From the NCBI GenBank assembly GCA_002763085.1, contig PFCY01000014.1, positions 1-7,381 of the forward strand: 7,381 nucleotides of DNA, given 5' to 3'. The notes below the pieces were generated by a model. The model saw nothing but the letters and a program-made list of their open reading frames with translations. It was not told where the DNA came from and did not search any database. The position numbers were made by a program, and so were the translations under genes. Of this stretch, positions 1 through 5,838 are shown one piece after another. Each line of letters begins with the position of its first letter. Within the stretch, counting starts at the first letter, position 1. This DNA is from Candidatus Pacearchaeota archaeon CG10_big_fil_rev_8_21_14_0_10_32_14. Lineage in GTDB: Archaea > Nanobdellota > Nanobdellia > Pacearchaeales > GW2011-AR1.

Positions 1-100
1 CGAGCGTAAAGATACTCCGCTCTTTAGGGCGAGGAGGATCTCATCCTAATTAAATATCTGAATTTCCTATAGTTAGTGAAAACCATAGGATGTGACCGGC
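1..100 (+). repeat. Structured dispersed element, copy 1 (left end cut by window)
   Basis: First of three related elements; the others are at 4388-4480 and 6717-6811, all in the same orientation. It shares TACT (13-16), the block TAAATATCTGAATTTCC (51-67) and GTTAGTGAAAA (72-82). Between them lies a hairpin: CGCTC (18-22) pairs with GGGCG (27-31) around a TTTA loop, extended by CTC (15-17) with GAG (34-36). The conserved block lies in the loop of a second hairpin, CTAATT (46-51) with AGTTAG (71-76), which has one G-T pair. CATCCTA (42-48) and TAGGATG (86-92) could form a competing pairing. The TTTTTTGTG arm seen in the other copies is not visible because the window starts here. It could be a small RNA or 3' UTR element, or the right end of an IS200/IS605-like element. 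Confidence 0.5.
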
Positions 101-117
101 GTTAATAATTAATAACC

Positions 118-127
118 TTTAAATATA
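118..127 (+). promoter_or_regulatory. TATA-like box for the DUF378 gene
   Basis: TTTAAATATA lies about 40 bases before the start codon at 164. A start of transcription near 148 would leave a short leader holding the GAGG ribosome binding site at 155-158. A second AT-rich stretch, TATATAA at 141-147, is too close to the start codon to be the box for this gene. Confidence 0.45.
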
Positions 128-163
128 GTAAATTCTAATGTATATAATCAAAATGAGGATAAA

Positions 164-352
164 ATGACTTGGTACGAAAAGATTGCGCTTGTAGTAGTTG
201 CTATTGGTGCTATAAACTGGGGATTAACAGCATTAGATTGGAATGTTGTTGAGAAACTACTTGGATCTTGGCCGATGGTGGTGAAGATAGTTTATTATAT
301 TATAGCACTTTGTGGTTTGTATGCAATATATTTAGCGTTTGCTAAACAATAA
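164..352 (+). CDS. DUF378 family small membrane protein
   Basis: This 62-residue protein has two hydrophobic helices (about 6-24 and 38-58) joined by a short loop, and almost no soluble part. The sequence IGAINWGL in the first helix is the hallmark of the DUF378 family (Pfam), found in bacteria and archaea, where two-helix proteins of 60-80 residues are usual. The length is therefore complete. The function of the family is unknown. The start codon follows a GAGG motif (155-158) by five bases. The next gene begins 57 bases downstream on the same strand after a T-rich gap, so the two may be co-transcribed or the second may have its own promoter. The family call rests on the GAINWGL motif and on size and topology. 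Confidence 0.8.
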   Translation: MTWYEKIALVVVAIGAINWGLTALDWNVVEKLLGSWPMVVKIVYYIIALCGLYAIYLAFAKQ

Positions 353-389
353 ATTTATTTTATTTTTAATTGTTTTTTATATTAATTTA
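353..389 (+). promoter_or_regulatory. T-rich gap with possible terminator and TATA-like box
   Basis: The gap between the first two genes holds several T runs (358-378) that could end the DUF378 transcript in the archaeal manner. TATATTAA at 378-385 is placed about 28 bases before the next start codon. Whether the two genes form one transcript cannot be settled from sequence. Confidence 0.3.
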
Positions 390-395
390 ATGAAA

Positions 396-402
396 GGGGG
401 TG
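396..402 (+). promoter_or_regulatory. Strong Shine-Dalgarno site
   Basis: GGGGGTG (396-402) complements the 3' end of 16S rRNA. It is nine bases before ATG 410 and four before ATG 405. ATG 405 runs into TGA after two codons, so 410 is the start of the real gene. An eight-codon frame (390-413) spans the site and overlaps the start as ATGA; this may be coincidence. Confidence 0.6.
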
Positions 403-409
403 AAATGGA

Positions 410-901
410 ATGAAGAAAAAGTCAATCAGTTCGAAGAGAAATGTTTCTAAACCTGTAGCTAAAGCTGTTTCAAGATCAAGTTCATCAAGAGGTGAAGTGC
501 CTGTTGGTGTAAAGATAATCTCAGTTCTATATTATATAGAGGCTGCTTTTTTGATTCTTCTTGGATTGGTATTTGTGTTTGGAGCGAGTGCGGCATCAAC
601 ATTACTTAAAGATAGTCCTGAACTTGCAGCTGCAGGAGCCGGAATATTTATTGTGCTTGGAATAATTTTGATCCTATTTGGAGCTCTATTTATCTTTTTA
701 GGAATAAAGCTTTGGAAAGGAAAGAATTGGGCAAGAATCGTTACAATAGTATTATACATACTCGGTGTTCTTATAGAATTGCTATCTCTTGTATCTGGAG
801 GTACCATGAATATTGTATGGGGCGTCATATGGATAATAATCGATGGTACGATTGCAGGTTATTTGCTTTTGAACAAGGAAGTAAAGCAAGCATTCAGATA
901 A
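410..901 (+). CDS. Four-helix integral membrane protein, DUF2127-like architecture
   Basis: This 163-residue protein has a basic, serine-rich tail of about 30 residues (many Lys, Arg and Ser), then four predicted membrane helices at about 35-58, 77-99, 107-128 and 133-153. The segment PVGVKIISVLYYIEA, the motif LWKGKNWARI between helices two and three, and the ending LLLNKEVKQAF fit a widespread archaeal and bacterial class of small four-helix proteins. These are often annotated as DUF2127-like or simply hypothetical. Their role is unknown. The tail is probably cytoplasmic by the positive-inside rule. It follows the DUF378 gene on the same strand, so this end of the window is a cluster of small membrane proteins. 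Family naming is tentative; the topology is clear. Confidence 0.7.
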   Translation: MKKKSISSKRNVSKPVAKAVSRSSSSRGEVPVGVKIISVLYYIEAAFLILLGLVFVFGASAASTLLKDSPELAAAGAGIFIVLGIILILFGALFIFLGIKLWKGKNWARIVTIVLYILGVLIELLSLVSGGTMNIVWGVIWIIIDGTIAGYLLLNKEVKQAFR

Positions 902-935
902 ATTTTATTTTTATTTTTTTAATACTTTTTTTCTA
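902..935 (+). terminator. T-rich terminator after the four-helix gene
   Basis: Successive T runs begin directly after the stop codon (ATTTTATTTTTATTTTTTT and a further T7). There is no strong hairpin, as is usual for archaeal termination. The next gene is convergent, so this is the expected place for a transcript end. The rest of the gap to 1021 is plain AT-rich sequence with nothing else recognised. Confidence 0.5.
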
Positions 936-1021
936 AACGTATTGGAAATAGTTTTTGGAATTTTAATTGAAAATTAAGAAATAAACAAATCAAATTAAAA
1001 AATACAATAATTAGAATAACT

Positions 1022-1228
1022 TTAATCTTTTAGATCAGAGATTCCAAGCATTATGAAGAGTATTCCGATCATCACGATGAACCAGAATAGCCCTCCCTTG
1101 AAAAAGATCCAAGCTGGACCCAAGAAGTTCCAAGAAACTCCAAGTTGCCATGCCTGTGAGTAGAAAGCAATTACGATTGCTCCTACGACTAAGATTAAAC
1201 CTAATAAAAGTTCAGCCCATTTATTCAT
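1022..1228 (-). CDS. Small two-helix membrane protein, unknown function
   Basis: This 68-residue protein is almost all hydrophobic, with two membrane helices at about 5-25 and 43-63. The short aromatic linker (SQAWQLGVSWNFLGPAWIFFKGG) contains three Trp residues. It begins MNKWAELLLGLILV and ends MLGISDLKD. Proteins with this beginning and end are, from memory, common in DPANN archaea and carry no assigned function; this is recollection, not a search. The start at 1228 is the first Met and is preceded on the minus strand by an AT-rich TATA-like stretch at 1244-1256. No ribosome binding site is seen, so the message may be leaderless. It lies downstream of the 1308-1859 gene on the same strand, 79 bases away, but has its own promoter candidate. 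Confidence 0.75.
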   Translation of the reverse strand: MNKWAELLLGLILVVGAIVIAFYSQAWQLGVSWNFLGPAWIFFKGGLFWFIVMIGILFIMLGISDLKD

Positions 1229-1243
1229 AAATTAAGTGAGAGA

Positions 1244-1256
1244 TTTTATTTTAAAA
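1244..1256 (-). promoter_or_regulatory. TATA-like box for the 68-residue membrane protein
   Basis: On the minus strand this reads TTTTAAAATAAAA, centred roughly 23 bases before the start codon at 1228. That fits a leaderless archaeal transcript. Confidence 0.4.
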
Positions 1257-1307
1257 ACATTTTGTTTTTATGAGATATATGATTCGTTACTACTCATTAA
1301 GATGATT

Positions 1308-1859
1308 TTACAATTTTTCGTTCATAACTCTTTCAACGTAATTAACAATATCCTCTGGATCGTCGTTTTCCAAATTCGTTTCATCTTCAGAATTTTCTTG
1401 TTCAACATTCCTTTCTATATATTCTAGTTTCTTTCTTTGAAGAATTTCATAAAATGCAGAGTAAAAATTAGTTATTATCGGCACTGAAAGAGTTATTGCA
1501 ATCGGCATAGTTCTTTGAGGTTCATCTAATAAAGAATATTCGCCTATTGATAGAGGGATTGTATAAATTAAACTTTTTATTGCACCGATTAGAGCGCATC
1601 CAATAGATTCATTTGTATTAAGATAAGAATCTAAAGTCCAACATTTTCTTAATTCTTCAATATCTTCTTCTGAGGAGTCAAAATTATCTTTTAATCTTTT
1701 AATTTCATCATCAGTCTGCATCAAATTTATATTTCTTTCTAATATTGGATTGCAGAAAGATGAAACTATATACTCTAGAGTGCTTTTTTTTAGTTTGTAG
1801 AATTTATCTTTAATCTCATATTTAATTAATTCTTTGTAAATATCAATGTCAGACTTCAT
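1308..1859 (-). CDS. Unrecognised protein with two central hydrophobic helices
   Basis: This 183-residue protein belongs to no family I recognise. Residues 1-80 are charged and helix-rich, with Lys-rich and then Glu-rich stretches. Two hydrophobic segments follow at about 84-105 and 117-139, separated by a short polar turn (LLDEPQRT). Residues 140-150 are basic, and a strongly acidic, disordered-looking tail (about 151-175) precedes a short C-terminal helix. By charge, both ends are probably cytoplasmic with a small outside loop, making a helical hairpin in the membrane. The minus-strand sequence 1880-1887 (CTTAAAAA) lies about 25 bases before the start, so the message may be leaderless; no ribosome binding site is visible. 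It diverges from the gene at 1961. Hydrophobic pattern and frame length argue that it is real. Confidence 0.6.
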   Translation of the reverse strand: MKSDIDIYKELIKYEIKDKFYKLKKSTLEYIVSSFCNPILERNINLMQTDDEIKRLKDNFDSSEEDIEELRKCWTLDSYLNTNESIGCALIGAIKSLIYTIPLSIGEYSLLDEPQRTMPIAITLSVPIITNFYSAFYEILQRKKLEYIERNVEQENSEDETNLENDDPEDIVNYVERVMNEKL

Positions 1860-1960
1860 AGATATTTATGTTAATGTGATTTTTAAGAATTATTGTCATG
1901 AATTAAATGTGGATATTTTTTAGTATAAATACTTAAATATATTTTAAAGGATGATTTTTT
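1860..1960. promoter_or_regulatory. Divergent promoter region
   Basis: This gap separates two divergent genes and is very AT-rich. On the minus strand CTTAAAAA (1880-1887) suits the gene starting at 1859. On the plus strand TATAAAT (1924-1930) and TTAAATATATT (1933-1943) are box candidates for the gene at 1961. A partial Shine-Dalgarno, AAAGGATGAT (1946-1955), lies before ATG 1961. No operator-like palindrome was seen. Confidence 0.4.
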
Positions 1961-2338
1961 ATGGATTTGCCCTTTCAAGATGGAGAATGGAAACCGGATT
2001 TAGATTTTATTGATAAATTTGAAGCGTGGGCAACGAGAAACGGGTTTATTGATGAAAAGTGGTTAGTTTATCACGAGAAAAAAACCGCCAAAGATTTAGT
2101 TGATTTTCTTAAGCAGTATACTGGTGCTGGCGATCAACCTATTAGCGGACTTATACAATACATAGAAACTCATTTTTCTCCTGAAATGAGATGGCATGAT
2201 CACCACTATACTGCAAGAGAATATGTTGAAGCAATGAAAAAGGGAACGCCTCCAGGAGCTCTTGCTTATACTACACTTTTAATGTTTTTTGATCCAAGTA
2301 AAGGGTTTGAAGATTTTGATGTCAAAGAACGAAATTAG
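1961..2338 (+). CDS. Unrecognised soluble protein, 125 residues
   Basis: I do not recognise a family. The protein has no signal peptide or membrane helix. It is rich in aromatic and charged residues, and its predicted helices include about 15-28 (DFIDKFEAWATRNGF) and 42-54 (TAKDLVDFLKQYT). Residues 77-83 (RWHDHHY) group His79, His81 and His82, a pattern that could bind a metal, though no known metalloprotein motif is complete. A second helix, about 84-94 (TAREYVEAMKK), leads to a Pro-rich turn and an acidic end. ATG 1961 follows AAAGGATGAT with reasonable spacing and is the first Met of the frame. It stands alone on the plus strand between the divergent gene and a possible mini-ORF. Confidence 0.6.
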   Translation: MDLPFQDGEWKPDLDFIDKFEAWATRNGFIDEKWLVYHEKKTAKDLVDFLKQYTGAGDQPISGLIQYIETHFSPEMRWHDHHYTAREYVEAMKKGTPPGALAYTTLLMFFDPSKGFEDFDVKERN

Positions 2339-2378
2339 GTGAGCTATTTTTTGAGATTAGATTGAGAGGGGATTTAAA

Positions 2379-2441
2379 ATGAGATTAATATTAACCGTGA
2401 TATTGGTTTATTATATACATAAATATTGTAGCTTTTACTAA
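2379..2441 (+). CDS. Possible 20-residue hydrophobic mini-ORF
   Basis: ATG 2379 is preceded by GAGAGGGGAT (2364-2373), a good Shine-Dalgarno with five bases of spacing. It opens a 20-codon frame ending at TAA 2439-2441. The product (MRLILTVILVYYIHKYCSFY) has a short hydrophobic helix and a basic, aromatic end, like a tiny membrane peptide or leader peptide. It lies 40 bases after the 1961-2338 gene and 36 bases before the LamG gene. The ribosome site is the main support; the frame is short enough to arise by chance. Confidence 0.3.
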   Translation: MRLILTVILVYYIHKYCSFY

Positions 2442-2457
2442 CAAAAGATATTTAAAA
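2441..2457 (+). promoter_or_regulatory. TATA box with BRE-like flank for the LamG gene
   Basis: TATTTAAAA (2449-2457) follows the purine-rich ACAAAAGA and is centred about 25 bases before ATG 2478. This places the transcript start almost on that ATG. Confidence 0.5.
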
Positions 2458-2477
2458 TCATCTTCTCTAATCCTAAA

Positions 2478-4307
2478 ATGAAAAAGGGAGTGAGAATGAT
2501 AAGAAATAGTTATCAAAATTCTGGATTAAATTTTAAATGGAAATTCTCATTCATATTGTTTGTTGTTGTTCTAGCAATTTTTTTAGTCCCAATAATTATT
2601 AATAAGAATTTAGAGAAGAAATTTTCCCCTACAACGTCCAATTTAGTAGCATACTATCAGTTTGAAGGGAATGTCAAAGATTCCTCTACATGGGGAAATA
2701 ATGGAATTTCCAGGGGAACCTTGAGTTATATTCCCGGAAAAACCTTGAGTTATATTCCTGGAAAGGTTGCACAGGCGGTGAGAATCTCAAACGGAGGTTA
2801 TATAGAAGTTCCATATATGGTAGCGTTCAATTCTCAAGCAGGGACTTTATCCTTTTGGCTTAAGAAAAATAGCGCAAGCAATGGAAATTATTTTATTTAT
2901 GCAGATGATTCTACTGGAAAAAGATTTTTTGTTTCATTAGGAGCTGACAATAAAATTTATTTCAAGGATGATGGTACTGCATGTGAATCTTTGCGACTCT
3001 CTTCATCAGTTGCTCCAAATTGGAATGAATGGCATCACGTTGCTATCACGTGGGGAAATAATGAAGCCTATCAAAAGGTTTACATTGATGGAGTCGATAG
3101 GACCCAATACATTTACATCAACGGAGTTAAACAGAATAAAGTTTGTTCTGGAGGTCAATCCTATCGTCAAAGTATCGGTTCTTATTTTGGTCAATATGGC
3201 ACAGATATTTCCTTGGATCACTTTGTTCTTTATAATAGCGTCAAGTCTGCTTCGCAAGTCCTTCAATTATATAATGATGTAGCTACGTGTCCTCTCAATC
3301 AAGTCTGGGATTCTATAAAATCTAAATGTGTTTGCGCGGATAATTTCCAGCAGTTAAATGGGGGGGAATGTTCTCCGAGGCCAATCATTCCAAAAACTGC
3401 GACTAGAATCTCTAACACAAGAGATGCTGATAAATTTATAGAAGAGTATAGGGACCGATTACAAGACGAAATCGGGATTAATTTTTGTGATCCACGTCTT
3501 CCACAGAGCGTTAAAAATAAGAGAGTGGAAATAGGAAGGAGTAGTAATCATTATTTTTGTTCTGAAGATAGTTCGGTTCTTTTAAACTCACCAATAACTC
3601 AAATAGGCAATAAAATTGATCCTAAAGATATTCAATTTCTTGTAAGTGGATTATTTCCTCCCGAATGCGATAATAGGGAGCTCACACAGATAATAAAATG
3701 TGCGGATGGAAAGAAATATCGTACAAGTTCTGATGGAGATCCAATTGTTCTTATGACGACTTTATATCATAATGGATATAGATATGATTTGCCTATAACT
3801 CTTATAATCGAATCAGATGAATTAGATCATTCAACGACTGTCTTTTGTAATTATATCTATAATTATCCAAAGAATATATTATATATCAAAGCTGATAATG
3901 TTATGATAACAACTCATTTACTAGATTTTTATCCTGATATTGTAAAAGGTTACGCTCCGGGATATTATTCCTCAATTGGACCGGGTTTTTCCTACATACT
4001 TGACGATCCTGGCGATGGGTGTTCAAGTGTAATAAAACCTGGCTGTTTTTACATGGGTAGATGTACTATAGAACCAACCGCAGCGTGGTGTACTGATAGT
4101 AATATTATTGGAAGTTATCTTAAAGAAGTAACTTTGAATATATGGATTCATGATGTTTTTGAAAATAGTGTCAGAATTCCAATGGAACAATGGGCAAAGC
4201 AGAATGAAAACTCTTCTTTGAGTGAAACCGAATGGAAGTATCAAATGGATCGTAGATTTACTGAACTCGGAATGGGTTATTGTGAAGATAAAAGATATCT
4301 TTATTAG
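2478..4307 (+). CDS. Membrane-anchored LamG-domain surface protein with cysteine-rich C-terminal half
   Basis: This 609-residue protein has a basic N-terminus, one hydrophobic helix (about 23-41) acting as anchor or signal, and a large outside part. Residues 55-266 form a LamG/concanavalin-like jelly-roll (LamG_3 type). It opens LVAYYQFEGNVKDSS..GNNG, with FWLKK in the core, WNEWHHVAITWG and VYIDGV as the classic late strands, and a calcium- or glycan-binding role usual for the fold. A short Cys motif follows (271-298, CPLNQVWDS..CVC). Residues 300-609 are an unrecognised domain. There are 16 Cys, all outside the membrane, suggesting disulfides. An 8-residue tandem duplication lies at 81-96. 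The start is uncertain: ATG 2478 sits 25 bases after a TATA box (leaderless), but ATG 2496 follows GGGAGTGA (2486-2493), so residue 7 may be the real start. Likely a cell-surface adhesin or binding protein. Confidence 0.8.
   Translation: MKKGVRMIRNSYQNSGLNFKWKFSFILFVVVLAIFLVPIIINKNLEKKFSPTTSNLVAYYQFEGNVKDSSTWGNNGISRGTLSYIPGKTLSYIPGKVAQAVRISNGGYIEVPYMVAFNSQAGTLSFWLKKNSASNGNYFIYADDSTGKRFFVSLGADNKIYFKDDGTACESLRLSSSVAPNWNEWHHVAITWGNNEAYQKVYIDGVDRTQYIYINGVKQNKVCSGGQSYRQSIGSYFGQYGTDISLDHFVLYNSVKSASQVLQLYNDVATCPLNQVWDSIKSKCVCADNFQQLNGGECSPRPIIPKTATRISNTRDADKFIEEYRDRLQDEIGINFCDPRLPQSVKNKRVEIGRSSNHYFCSEDSSVLLNSPITQIGNKIDPKDIQFLVSGLFPPECDNRELTQIIKCADGKKYRTSSDGDPIVLMTTLYHNGYRYDLPITLIIESDELDHSTTVFCNYIYNYPKNILYIKADNVMITTHLLDFYPDIVKGYAPGYYSSIGPGFSYILDDPGDGCSSVIKPGCFYMGRCTIEPTAAWCTDSNIIGSYLKEVTLNIWIHDVFENSVRIPMEQWAKQNENSSLSETEWKYQMDRRFTELGMGYCEDKRYLY
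2718..2765 (+). repeat. 24-base in-frame tandem duplication
   Basis: Units 2718-2741 and 2742-2765 differ at two of 24 positions, both third-codon changes. Both encode TLSYIPGK, adding eight residues to a surface loop of the LamG domain. Confidence 0.9.
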
Positions 4308-4387
4308 TTGAATTAAAATACGAACTTACATTCACTATAGATTTTCCATTTCTTAATGTCTCTTTCGATTATACTCTTTTTGACGAA

Positions 4388-4480
4388 TTTTTTGTGTTAG
4401 AAATTCCCACTAAATCGATGCTTTGCATCGAAACCTTCCCATTAAATATTTGAATTGCCTAATGTTAGTGAAAATCAACG
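4388..4480 (+). repeat. Structured dispersed element, copy 2
   Basis: This copy aligns with 6717-6811 along its length: TTTTTTGTGTTAG (4388-4400), a CCCACTAAA segment, a hairpin, TAAATATTTGAATTGCC (4443-4459) and GTTAGTGAAAA (4464-4474). Hairpin A is TCGATGC (4415-4421) with GCATCGA (4425-4431), seven perfect pairs around TTT. Hairpin B is CATTA (4440-4444) with TAATG (4460-4464), carrying the conserved block in its loop. CACTAA (4408-4413) can close the whole as TTAGTG (4465-4470), giving a three-way junction. It starts 80 bases after the LamG stop. The remaining gap, 4308-4387 and 4481-4512, shows nothing recognisable. Confidence 0.6.
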
Positions 4481-4512
4481 CTTATCTTTATTAGATAATA
4501 ATTTGTTCTTTC

Positions 4513-5523
4513 TTATTTCTTAAATGCTTCAGATACAATCATCGGAAAAACTAAAGTAGCGTCGGCGAAAACTTTAACCGTGTTTTTTTCGGAAGAAGAT
4601 TTAGGGGGTTTTATTTTTCCCCAAGAGACGGCTTCGTTTGGAGACGCGCCAGCGTCGGATCCATCAAATTCTTGAGCTGCGTTTATGTAAACGGCGTAGT
4701 CAGCTCCGCCTCTAAAAAGATTTGCGTTACAGACAGCGTGTTTTACAACTCCTGCGCCGAGGATTATCAATCCAGTTTTTTCAGAATTTATTGCGATATC
4801 AATTAATTTTTTATGATCTTCAACTAAATCGATTTTGAATTCTGGATTAGATTGTTTGAAGAAATAAATCATGTCACCAAGACTTCCGTCGAGCGGGGCG
4901 GGAGTGAAGACGGGGATATTGTTTTTATGAGCGTGATAATAAATTGAATCTTTGTGATTTATTTTTTCTCCTAAGAAATTTATAATCCTTGACGGAGTTA
5001 AGTTCTCGCCGGATTTTTGTTTTTCTAAAAGAGATTTTAAATGTGGATTTATCCAGTCTTCAAAAAGGCAATATCTATCGTTTGGAACGAAAATGTTTCC
5101 GATTCGGTTTACTCCAGCGTTTCGGAGTGCAGAGCCGTCAGCATTAAATTCTCCAAGCACGAAAGGTTTCATTGTTTTAATTAAATCCTCTTCAACTCCT
5201 CCGGAAGTTGTGACTAAAACATCTATAAATTTATTTTCGACTAAGTATCTAACGACATCTCTTAAACCGGAAGAAACGATTCCTGAAGTGTAACCTAAAA
5301 AGATTGTGCATTTTTCTTTTCGCATTTTTTTTATTAATTCAATTGCTTGATGAAGATGCGAAGCTTGGAAGCCGATGCTATCATAAGAATTAATTAAATC
5401 ACTTGTGGTAAGATTTTTATTAAAGTCCGGACCTTTAATGGCGGTTCCCTTAACTTGCGAAGCTTTTTTGAAAACTTCTCTTTTCACTTTTTCTAGTTTT
5501 GAAGATATGTCTGACTTTACCAT
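4513..5523 (-). CDS. dhs: Deoxyhypusine synthase
   Basis: This enzyme uses NAD and spermidine (or a related polyamine) to transfer an aminobutyl group to one lysine of translation factor aIF5A, the first step of hypusine formation. It is cytoplasmic and in archaea acts as a homotetramer. The 336 residues match the family's usual length. Clear family motifs run in order: TTSGGVEEDLIK (105-116), GVNRIGNIFVPNDRYCLFEDW (137-157), PVFTPAPLDGSLGDMIYF (204-221), GAGVVKHAVCNANL (256-269), ADYAVYINAAQEFDGSDAGA (274-293), EAVSWGKI (297-304) and DATLVFP (321-327). Lys303 in SWGKI corresponds to the catalytic lysine that forms the enzyme-imine intermediate, and His262 to the active-site histidine. No key residue is missing. 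It is encoded alone, opposite to both neighbours. ATG 5523 sits 25 bases after a TATA-like box, so the message is probably leaderless. Confidence 0.97.
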   Translation of the reverse strand: MVKSDISSKLEKVKREVFKKASQVKGTAIKGPDFNKNLTTSDLINSYDSIGFQASHLHQAIELIKKMRKEKCTIFLGYTSGIVSSGLRDVVRYLVENKFIDVLVTTSGGVEEDLIKTMKPFVLGEFNADGSALRNAGVNRIGNIFVPNDRYCLFEDWINPHLKSLLEKQKSGENLTPSRIINFLGEKINHKDSIYYHAHKNNIPVFTPAPLDGSLGDMIYFFKQSNPEFKIDLVEDHKKLIDIAINSEKTGLIILGAGVVKHAVCNANLFRGGADYAVYINAAQEFDGSDAGASPNEAVSWGKIKPPKSSSEKNTVKVFADATLVFPMIVSEAFKK

Positions 5524-5543
5524 TGTGATAAGAATTAAAATGG

Positions 5544-5552
5544 ATTAAAAAG
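5544..5552 (-). promoter_or_regulatory. TATA-like box for deoxyhypusine synthase
   Basis: On the minus strand this reads CTTTTTAAT, centred about 25 bases before the start codon, the spacing of a leaderless archaeal transcript. No Shine-Dalgarno is visible before ATG 5523. Confidence 0.45.
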
Positions 5553-5593
5553 GTTATTGTTTTTGAAAAGATTAAACTTTCTATTTAACAATA

Positions 5594-5663
5594 GTTGCTT
5601 CGCAGAATCGATGCTCGCAAATCGGCCATTCGGACACGATTTGCTCGTTGACGGACGAGGTTA
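5594..5663. other. GC-rich patch with two adjoining hairpins
   Basis: By eye this stretch is about 55% G+C, set in a very AT-rich gap. GCAAATCG (5617-5624) pairs perfectly with CGATTTGC (5637-5644) around a 12-base loop. CTCGT (5644-5648) pairs with ACGAG (5655-5659) around TGACGG. It is preceded by a seven-base inverted repeat, TATTGTT (5555-5561) with AACAATA (5587-5593). It could be a small structured RNA or a remnant of foreign DNA. It is not a tRNA: no T-loop and no acceptor stem were found. Its strand is unknown. On either side (5564-5586, 5664-5737) nothing is recognised. Confidence 0.35.
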
Positions 5664-5739
5664 TCATATTCTTTTTTAAAGATATTAAGAATATAAAAGA
5701 AAATAATTATGGTCTTTCCAATTTTTTCAAAATCGGTAG

Positions 5740-5759
5740 ATATATATATATATATTTTT
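5740..5759 (+). promoter_or_regulatory. TA-repeat tract, probable promoter
   Basis: Seven TA units followed by a T run form the strongest TATA-like sequence in the gap. A start of transcription 25-30 bases on, near 5775-5785, would give a leader of roughly 90 bases before the 5863-6633 gene, holding the mini-ORF and the hairpin described below. A dinucleotide repeat here could vary in length by slippage. Confidence 0.4.
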
Positions 5760-5797
5760 CTTTGGAAAAGCATCTCGATTAACGAGAGGTGATAATA

Positions 5798-5838
5798 TTG
5801 AAAGCGCCACGTAAGGTGGTTTATTCATTCGCTTTCGA
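5798..5838 (+). promoter_or_regulatory. Leader stem-loop over the mini-ORF start
   Basis: TTGAAAGCG (5798-5806) pairs with CGCTTTCGA (5830-5838): nine pairs, one of them G-T. Inside it CCAC (5807-5810) pairs with GTGG (5816-5819) around GTAAG. A smaller hairpin, CTCG (5774-5777) with CGAG (5783-5786), lies just upstream and takes in part of the first ribosome site. The fold could gate translation of the mini-ORF and, through coupling, of the gene after it. Confidence 0.4.

Noticed and set aside
390..413. Eight-codon frame over the Shine-Dalgarno of the 410 gene, and similar ATGs at 153 and 5853
   Set aside because: Purine-rich ribosome sites preceded by AATG easily create such frames by chance; they are too short to support as genes.
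532..828. 98-residue minus-strand frame opposite the four-helix protein
   Set aside because: It lies wholly within a convincing membrane protein gene on the other strand and reads as its antisense, with no ribosome site or family resemblance.
712..936. 74-residue plus-strand frame overlapping the end of the four-helix gene
   Set aside because: Out-of-frame shadow ending in the T-rich terminator; its last residues are translated T runs.
1236..1427. 63-residue plus-strand frame rich in Phe and Ile
   Set aside because: Antisense to the end of the 1308-1859 gene and the adjoining gap; its hydrophobicity comes from AT-rich sequence.
2968..3282. Overlapping frames on both strands within the LamG gene (also 4023-4244)
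   Set aside because: The LamG frame has clear domain motifs across the region; the others have none and no start signals.
5093..5293. 66-residue plus-strand frame
   Set aside because: Antisense to the most conserved part of deoxyhypusine synthase.
5594..5663. tRNA in the GC-rich patch
   Set aside because: No GTTCGA T-loop, no seven-pair acceptor stem and no anticodon arm of the right spacing on either strand.
5585..5773. 62-residue minus-strand frame across the GC-rich patch
   Set aside because: The first half is low-complexity translation of the TA/AT tract and the second half is an Arg-rich reading of the hairpin patch. There is no ribosome site, and composition changes sharply inside the frame. 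More likely a chance frame.
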